A DNA stretch of 64,000 bases, taken from Streptomyces sp. CB03234. Its GTDB lineage: Bacteria; Actinomycetota; Actinomycetes; Streptomycetales; Streptomycetaceae. The notes beneath the pieces are model-generated. The model was given only the letters and a program-made list of their open reading frames with translations, was not told the DNA's origin and did not search any database. The position numbers were made by a program, and so were the translations under genes. Where the stretch lies: assembly GCF_001905885.1 (NCBI RefSeq), contig NZ_LIYH01000004.1:124001-188000 (forward strand), read 5' to 3'. Positions 59,450 through 64,000 of this stretch are shown in pieces (position 1 is the first letter of the stretch; each line of letters begins with the position of its first letter).

Positions 59450-60979
59450 CTACAGGAAGTGCACCCCCTGCGCCAGCGGCAGGTCGTCCCCGTAGTTCAC
59501 CGTGTTCGTCGCCCGCCGCATGTACGCGCGCCACGCGTCCGATCCCGACTCACGACCGCCCCCGGTCTCCTTCTCACCGCCGAACGCCCCGCCGATCTCG
59601 GCGCCCGACGTGCCGATGTTGACGTTCGCGATGCCGCAGTCCGAACCGTCGGCGGCCAGGAACCGCTCCGCCTCCCGCTGGTCACGCGTGAAGATGCTCG
59701 ACGAGAGCCCCTGCGGCACGCCGTTGTGCAGGGCGATCGCCTCGTCCAGCGTGCGGTACGTGAGGACGTACAGGACCGGCGCGAACGTCTCCCGCCGCAC
59801 CACCTCCGTCTGCGCCGGCATCCGCACCACCGCCGGCCGCACGTACGACGCCTCCGGCGCCTCCTCCGCCAGCACCCGCTCCCTACCGGTCAGCACCTTG
59901 CCGCCGTCCGCCTGCGCCTCCTCCAGCGCCTGAGCCATCGCCCGCCGCGCCCGCTCGTCGATCAGCGGCCCGACCAGCGTCCGCGCCTCGAACGGGTCAC
60001 CGACCGGCAGCTGCCCATAGGCGTGCACCACCTTCTCCACCAGGTGGTCCGCCACGTCCTCGTGGACGATCAGCCGGCGCAGCGTCGTGCACCGCTGCCC
60101 CGCCGTGCCCGCCGCCGAGAACACGATGCCCCGCACCGCCAGGTCCAGGTCGGCCGACGGGGTGACCACCGCCGCGTTGTTGCCGCCCAGCTCCAGCAGG
60201 CACCGCCCGAACCGCGCGGCCACCCGCGGCGCCACCTCCCGCCCCATCCGCACCGACCCGGTCGCGCTCACCAGCGCCACCCGCGCATCGTCCACCAGCC
60301 GCTCGCCCGTCTCGCGCCCGCCGACGACCAGCCGGTGCACGCCGGCCGGGGCGCCCGACTCGGCGGCGGCCCGCGCCAGCAGCGCGTCGCACGCGAGCGC
60401 GGTGAGCGGCGTCAGCTCCGAGGGCTTCCACACCACGGTGTCACCGCAGACCAGCGCGACCGCCGTGTTCCAGGCCCAGACCGCGACCGGGAAGTTGAAC
60501 GCCGAGATCACGCCCACGACACCCAGCGGGTGCCAGGTCTCCGAGAGCCGGTGGCCGGGCCGCTCGGACGCCATCGTCCGCCCGTACAGCTGACGCGACA
60601 GGCCGACCGCGAAGTCGCAGATGTCGATCATCTCCTGCACCTCGCCGAGCGCCTCCGAGCGGATCTTGCCCGCCTCGACGGTGACCAGCTCCGCCAGGTC
60701 CTCCCGGTGCGCGCTCAACAGCTCGCCCAGCCGCTTGACCAGCGCTCCCCGGACGGGCGCCGGGACCGTGCGCCACCTCCGGAACGCCTCGGCGGCCGCG
60801 CCGACCGCCGCCGCCACGTCGTCGGGGGAGGCGGCCGGCATCCGGCGCAGGACGCCGCCCGTGACCGGCGTACGCGAGACGACCTCGCCCTCGGCGGTGG
60901 GCAGTTCGGCGCCGCAGCGCAGCAGGGCGCTCTCGGTGCGGGCGCGGAGCTTGTCGGTGGTCGGCAACGGCGGGGTCAT
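59450..60979 (-). CDS. Antiquitin-type alpha-aminoadipic semialdehyde/piperideine-6-carboxylate dehydrogenase
   Basis: The 509-residue aldehyde dehydrogenase has ISAFNFPVAVWAWNTAVALV, TGSVRMGREVAPRVAARFGR, CLLELGGNNAAVV with the catalytic Glu, GTAGQRCTTLRRL with the catalytic Cys, and the ALDH7 C-terminal mark SGAEIGGAFGGEKETGGGRE. It should oxidise alpha-aminoadipic semialdehyde (in equilibrium with piperideine-6-carboxylate) to 2-aminoadipate with NAD. The ATG overlaps the stop of the upstream dioxygenase gene (ATGA). The neighbours fit lysine/pipecolate breakdown. Confidence 0.9.
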   Translation of the reverse strand: MTPPLPTTDKLRARTESALLRCGAELPTAEGEVVSRTPVTGGVLRRMPAASPDDVAAAVGAAAEAFRRWRTVPAPVRGALVKRLGELLSAHREDLAELVTVEAGKIRSEALGEVQEMIDICDFAVGLSRQLYGRTMASERPGHRLSETWHPLGVVGVISAFNFPVAVWAWNTAVALVCGDTVVWKPSELTPLTALACDALLARAAAESGAPAGVHRLVVGGRETGERLVDDARVALVSATGSVRMGREVAPRVAARFGRCLLELGGNNAAVVTPSADLDLAVRGIVFSAAGTAGQRCTTLRRLIVHEDVADHLVEKVVHAYGQLPVGDPFEARTLVGPLIDERARRAMAQALEEAQADGGKVLTGRERVLAEEAPEASYVRPAVVRMPAQTEVVRRETFAPVLYVLTYRTLDEAIALHNGVPQGLSSSIFTRDQREAERFLAADGSDCGIANVNIGTSGAEIGGAFGGEKETGGGRESGSDAWRAYMRRATNTVNYGDDLPLAQGVHFL

Positions 60980-62319
60980 GGTGTCTCCTCGGGATCAAGG
61001 GCGTGCGGCGTGCGCGCCAGTGAGCGGTCCTGCTGCGCGGCACACAGGTCGAACGGGTCGTGCACCGGGCGTTCCATGGCCCCCGCCAGCCACTCCTGGT
61101 CGTACGCCGTGGCCGCCCGCGCGCCCGCGTCCCGCGTCCCGGCCCGGTCGAGGTTCGACTGGAAGATCCCGGCCGCCGAGCGCGGCAGGAAGTCCTCGTA
61201 GACGATCGGGTGCGCGGTGACCCAGCCGCCGTCGAGCAGCCCGGCGAGGTCGCGCGGCGGCCGGGCGCCGTCCCGCGCGCGGCCGGCGACGGGCTCGTAC
61301 GTGAAGAAGGCCAGCCTCCGCACGGCCAGTTCGCGCTCGGTGCGCGGGAAGCGGGCCGCCCACACCTCGGCCGGCTCGGTGATCAGCTCGTCGTACAGGG
61401 CCCGCCCGGCCCGCGTCAGGGCGATGCCGCGCGCCTCCACCTCGCCGAACCGCACCCGCAGCGACCCGTGCGTGATCCGCCCGTCCGGCTCGCGGAACGC
61501 GCGCGGCTCGGCGAGCGCCCGGAACGACGTCTGGCGCAGCAGCACGTCCGGCCCGTCCCAGCGCGGCGGCCCCTGGATCCGGTCGATCATGGCGACGCCC
61601 CGGTCCTCCATGCGCCGGTACAGCTCGTCGATGTCCAGGACGCGGGGCGTGAGGTGGTTGATGTGGGTGCTGGTGACCCCGCCGATGTCGGCCGCGACGG
61701 CGGAGACCTCCTCCAGCTCCTCGTACCAGGCCCGGTCCACCGGCTCCGGCGACAGCTCGAACGCCGCGACGGCCAGGGTGAGGAACCGCTCCGCCAGCTC
61801 CTCCGGCAGCCCGCCCTCCCGCTCCCCGAGCTCGGCAAGCTCCAGCAGCTCCGGCGGGAACAACTGGCGCCGCGCCAGGAACTCCTGCAGCCGTGCCTGG
61901 AGGTCCGCGTCGAAGAACCGCCGGTCGTCGCACGTCAGCAGCGAGGTGAACACCCGGAACGGATTGCGCGCCAGCTCCTCGGCCCGGACGGGCCGGAAGG
62001 CCGTCGACACGACCGGTACGGCGCTGTCGGCGGCGTCCCGCAGATCGTAGAAGCCCACCGGCTCCATCCCCAGCGCGCCGAACACCCGCGCCACCTGCCG
62101 CAGCTCGCGTGGCGTACCGACGCGGATCGCGCCGTGCCGCTCGGCGGTCACCCGTTCGATGCTCCCCAGCCGCTCCGCCGCCGCCCCGCTCTTGCTCAGC
62201 ACGTCGTCGTTGACCTGCCCCGCCACCTCCAGCAGCGTGGTGTACGCGGGCACTTCGGCGCCGTACATGTCCGAGAGCCGACGGGCGAACGCGGCGCGCA
62301 GCCGCCAGGCGGGAACCAT
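60976..62319 (-). CDS. hglS: 2-oxoadipate dioxygenase/decarboxylase (HglS/YdcJ family)
   Basis: The 447-residue protein matches the YdcJ/HglS family: DIGGVTSTHINHLTPRVLDIDELYRRM, containing the HxNHLTPR metal ligands, then RIQGPPRWDGPDVLLRQTSF, ALAEPRAFREPDG and GSLRVRFGEVEARGIALT with the Glu ligand. HglS converts 2-oxoadipate to D-2-hydroxyglutarate in one Fe(II)-dependent step during lysine breakdown. It sits between the FAD oxidase and the semialdehyde dehydrogenase in one operon and overlaps the latter, which supports the assignment. Metal residues were identified by eye. Confidence 0.85.
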   Translation of the reverse strand: MVPAWRLRAAFARRLSDMYGAEVPAYTTLLEVAGQVNDDVLSKSGAAAERLGSIERVTAERHGAIRVGTPRELRQVARVFGALGMEPVGFYDLRDAADSAVPVVSTAFRPVRAEELARNPFRVFTSLLTCDDRRFFDADLQARLQEFLARRQLFPPELLELAELGEREGGLPEELAERFLTLAVAAFELSPEPVDRAWYEELEEVSAVAADIGGVTSTHINHLTPRVLDIDELYRRMEDRGVAMIDRIQGPPRWDGPDVLLRQTSFRALAEPRAFREPDGRITHGSLRVRFGEVEARGIALTRAGRALYDELITEPAEVWAARFPRTERELAVRRLAFFTYEPVAGRARDGARPPRDLAGLLDGGWVTAHPIVYEDFLPRSAAGIFQSNLDRAGTRDAGARAATAYDQEWLAGAMERPVHDPFDLCAAQQDRSLARTPHALDPEETP

Positions 62320-62328
62320 GAGAACTCC

Positions 62329-63516
62329 TCAGATGACGTGCGCCTCCGAGCGCCACCCGGTGGCGGCGCCCTCGAACCGGCCGGCGGAGAGCGGTGCGAC
62401 GTCGACGAACGGCGTCCTGCCGAGGTACAGGTCCCGCACCACTTCGCCGACCGCCGGCGCCTGCAGGAACCCGTGCCCGGAGAAGCCCGTCGCGTACAGG
62501 AACCGGCTGACGCCCGGGGCCTCACCGATCAGCGCGTCGCGGTCGGGTGTCATCTCGTACAGGCCCGCCCAGCCGCCCCTCACCGGCACGTCCACCAGCG
62601 CGGGCACGCGCCGGGCGGCCGCCTCCCGGAACAGCGCCAGCCACTCCGTGCCGAACTCCCGCCCGAAACCGGGCTGTTCGCGCGGATCGGACATCCCCAG
62701 CACCAGCCCACCGGCGCCGTCACCGTGGAAGTACAGCGTGGAGCCGTAGTCGAGGGTGAACGGCACCCGCGGCGGAGCCGGGTCCAGGGGCCCGGTCAGG
62801 GCCATCTGCCGGCGCAGCGGCGTGACCGGCAGGTCCACCCCCGCCATCGCGCCGACCGCCCGCGACCAGGCCCCCGCCGCACAGATCACCACCCCGGTAC
62901 GCACGGTCCCGGCGGTCGTCCGCACCGCGCGCACGGCCCCGCCGGACGTCTCGATCCCGGTGACGGCGCACCGGGTGACGACGCCCGCCCCGAGCGCGGC
63001 GGCGGCCCGCAGGTAACCGGTGACGGCCGCGCGGGGCAGTGCGTACCCGTCGGCGGGGGAGTGGGCGGCGGCCACGATCGAGGACGGGTCGACGTACGGG
63101 CACAGCGCGTGCGCCTCGCGGGGGCTCAGCAGGCGGCTGGGCACGCCGTACGCGTGCTGCACCTCCATGCCGTCCCGGAAGACCGCCACCTCGCCCTCGT
63201 CCCCGAGCAGAAACAGGTACCCCACCCCTTCCAGCCCGACCTCCGCCCCGGGCCGTTCCCCGAACGCCCGCCACGCCTCCAGGCTCCGCTGCCCCAGCCG
63301 TACATTGACCGGATCCGAGAACTGCGCCCGCACACCGCCGATCGGTTTCCCCGACGACCCGGAGGCGGGCGTGTCCCGCTCCACCACCAGCACCCGCCCG
63401 GCCCCCGCCTCGGCGAGGTGGAACGCGATGCTCGCCCCGATGACGCCCCCGCCGACGACCACGACGTCGACGGACCCGGGCAGTGACACCTGCGCTGACG
63501 CGTCATCCCTCACCAT
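62329..63516 (-). CDS. DAO/sarcosine-oxidase-type FAD oxidase, candidate pipecolate oxidase
   Basis: The 395-residue flavoprotein has VDVVVVGGGVIGASIAFHLAEAGAG (about 16-40) and the DAO-type end SRFLYATGFSGHGFLQAPAVGEVV. RDTPASGSSGKPIGGVRAQF near residue 47 marks the sarcosine oxidase/DadA-like group. It oxidises a secondary or primary amine to an imine with FAD. As first gene of an operon with a 2-oxoadipate dioxygenase and a piperideine-6-carboxylate dehydrogenase it fits L-pipecolate oxidase (AmaA role). Sarcosine or proline are alternatives. Confidence 0.85.
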   Translation of the reverse strand: MVRDDASAQVSLPGSVDVVVVGGGVIGASIAFHLAEAGAGRVLVVERDTPASGSSGKPIGGVRAQFSDPVNVRLGQRSLEAWRAFGERPGAEVGLEGVGYLFLLGDEGEVAVFRDGMEVQHAYGVPSRLLSPREAHALCPYVDPSSIVAAAHSPADGYALPRAAVTGYLRAAAALGAGVVTRCAVTGIETSGGAVRAVRTTAGTVRTGVVICAAGAWSRAVGAMAGVDLPVTPLRRQMALTGPLDPAPPRVPFTLDYGSTLYFHGDGAGGLVLGMSDPREQPGFGREFGTEWLALFREAAARRVPALVDVPVRGGWAGLYEMTPDRDALIGEAPGVSRFLYATGFSGHGFLQAPAVGEVVRDLYLGRTPFVDVAPLSAGRFEGAATGWRSEAHVI

Positions 63517-63524
63517 GCCCCCAT

Positions 63525-63548
63525 CGTGACGTCTGACGACTCGTCACG
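63525..63548. promoter_or_regulatory. Palindrome between the lysine/pipecolate operon and yjbQ
   Basis: CGTGACG (63525-63531) and CGTCACG (63542-63548) are perfect seven-base arms with a ten-base spacer; a further TGACG lies in the spacer. It is nine bases upstream of the FAD oxidase start and 46 from the divergent gene. It is a candidate operator for the catabolic operon; no regulator gene is adjacent inside the window. Confidence 0.6.
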
Positions 63549-63593
63549 TCCACGGCGCCGCGCGCGGGCGCCGCACGGTGACACCATGGAGGC

Positions 63594-64000
63594 ATGAGCG
63601 ACGCATTCACCACCCGTACGCTGCGCATCACCACCGGCAACAAGGAAACGGTCCACGACCTGACCGGCGCCTGCGCCTCCTTCCTCCGGGAGACCGCGGC
63701 GGGCCGCGACGGCCTGCTGAACGTCTTCACCCCGCACGCCACCACCGGCGTGGCCATCCTCGAAACCGGCGCCGGCAGCGACGACGACCTCCTGGCCGCC
63801 CTCCACACCCTCCTCCCCGCCGACGACCGCTGGCAGCACCGCCACGGCAGCCCTGGCCACGGCCGCGACCACGTCCTCCCGGCCCTGGTCCCCCCGCACG
63901 CCACGATCCCGGTCGTGGGCGGCGAGATGGCCCTGGGCACCTGGCAGTCGGTCTGCCTGGTCGACACCAACAAGGACAACCCGGACCGCCAGGTGCGGCT
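63594..64000 (+). CDS. YjbQ family protein (UPF0047), C terminus missing
   Basis: The visible 135 residues show the YjbQ/UPF0047 fold: VFTPHATTGVAILETGAGSDDDLLAAL, HRHGSPGHGRDHVLPALVPPHATIPVVGGEMALGTWQSVCLVDTN (in part), with conserved His residues. Members are called secondary thiamine-phosphate synthases. The family is about 140 residues, so only a few residues are lost at the window edge. ATG 63594 has GGAGG only one base upstream, which is unusually close. It is divergent from the pipecolate operon. Confidence 0.85.
   Translation, partial: MSDAFTTRTLRITTGNKETVHDLTGACASFLRETAAGRDGLLNVFTPHATTGVAILETGAGSDDDLLAALHTLLPADDRWQHRHGSPGHGRDHVLPALVPPHATIPVVGGEMALGTWQSVCLVDTNKDNPDRQVR

Overview
The window is chromosomal DNA of a streptomycete. 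Supporting signs are the very high G+C content, the strong G/C preference at third codon positions, GTG and TTG starts behind GGAGG-type ribosome binding sites, many four-base stop/start overlaps (ATGA, GTGA, TTGA), an intact SapB (ram) locus, a subtilisin-inhibitor gene and rare TTA codons of the kind read by the bldA tRNA. I saw no tRNA, rRNA, CRISPR array, insertion sequence or phage gene. It reads as core-to-accessory chromosome with two decayed genes.

Layout. 1-4734 is the edge of a small NRPS-like locus: an MbtH protein, a lone carrier protein coupled to a DAO-family FAD oxidase, a divergent stand-alone adenylation protein and a VOC protein. 4868-11994 is the ram locus: ramC (class III lanthipeptide synthetase), ramS (SapB precursor), the ramAB exporter and convergent ramR. 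12299-16480 holds a DUF6098 protein, an APC permease, a subtilisin-inhibitor-like protein with Lys at P1, and a large secreted protein. 16572-21690 is housekeeping: a small membrane protein, a CtaG-like oxidase assembly factor, 6-phosphofructokinase, the GatD/MurT lipid II amidation pair and a peptide deformylase. 21824-23839 is a divergent TetR/acyl-CoA dehydrogenase pair with a palindromic operator. 23896-29171 is an alpha-glucoside operon (GH13 enzyme, binding protein, two permeases), followed by an orphan solute-binding protein. 30792-34432 is a PadR-ABC exporter operon.

34486-43040 is mixed: a secreted nuclease, a broken alpha/beta hydrolase, glutathione peroxidase, a small zinc-binding protein, TesB thioesterase, a Ski2-like helicase, a YdjM-type membrane protein, a Tat-exported L-amino-acid oxidase and a broken F420-type reductase. 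43087-46649 is a heterodimeric ABC transporter. 46817-49880 pairs a PNGase A-type glycoamidase with a GH109-type enzyme, suggesting use of host or environmental glycoproteins. 50102-51475 is a chloramphenicol-exporter gene with a possible leaderless upstream ORF. 51511-56829 is a MarR regulator with a D-lactate-dehydrogenase-like FAD/Fe-S protein on one side and an ABC exporter on the other, separated by an interleaved palindromic operator. 56906-58080 holds a 19-residue peptide gene and a small MltG. 58322-63516 is a flavin monooxygenase and a three-gene operon (FAD amine oxidase, 2-oxoadipate dioxygenase HglS-type, antiquitin-type aldehyde dehydrogenase) that matches the lower pipecolate/lysine catabolic route. 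The window ends inside a YjbQ-family gene.

How the parts work together: RamC modifies RamS, RamAB exports it and RamR activates the locus. A TTA codon in ramR would place this under bldA control, as would the TTA in the FAD oxidase of the neighbouring NRPS-like cassette. The most unusual items are the stand-alone adenylation/carrier/FAD-oxidase cassette, a sugar permease with a Cna-B-like inserted domain, the complementary degeneration of two ABC half-transporters, the lysine/pipecolate operon with a clear divergent palindrome, the 19-residue peptide gene and the interleaved MarR palindromes. All functional calls are made by reading motifs by eye; none was confirmed by a search.
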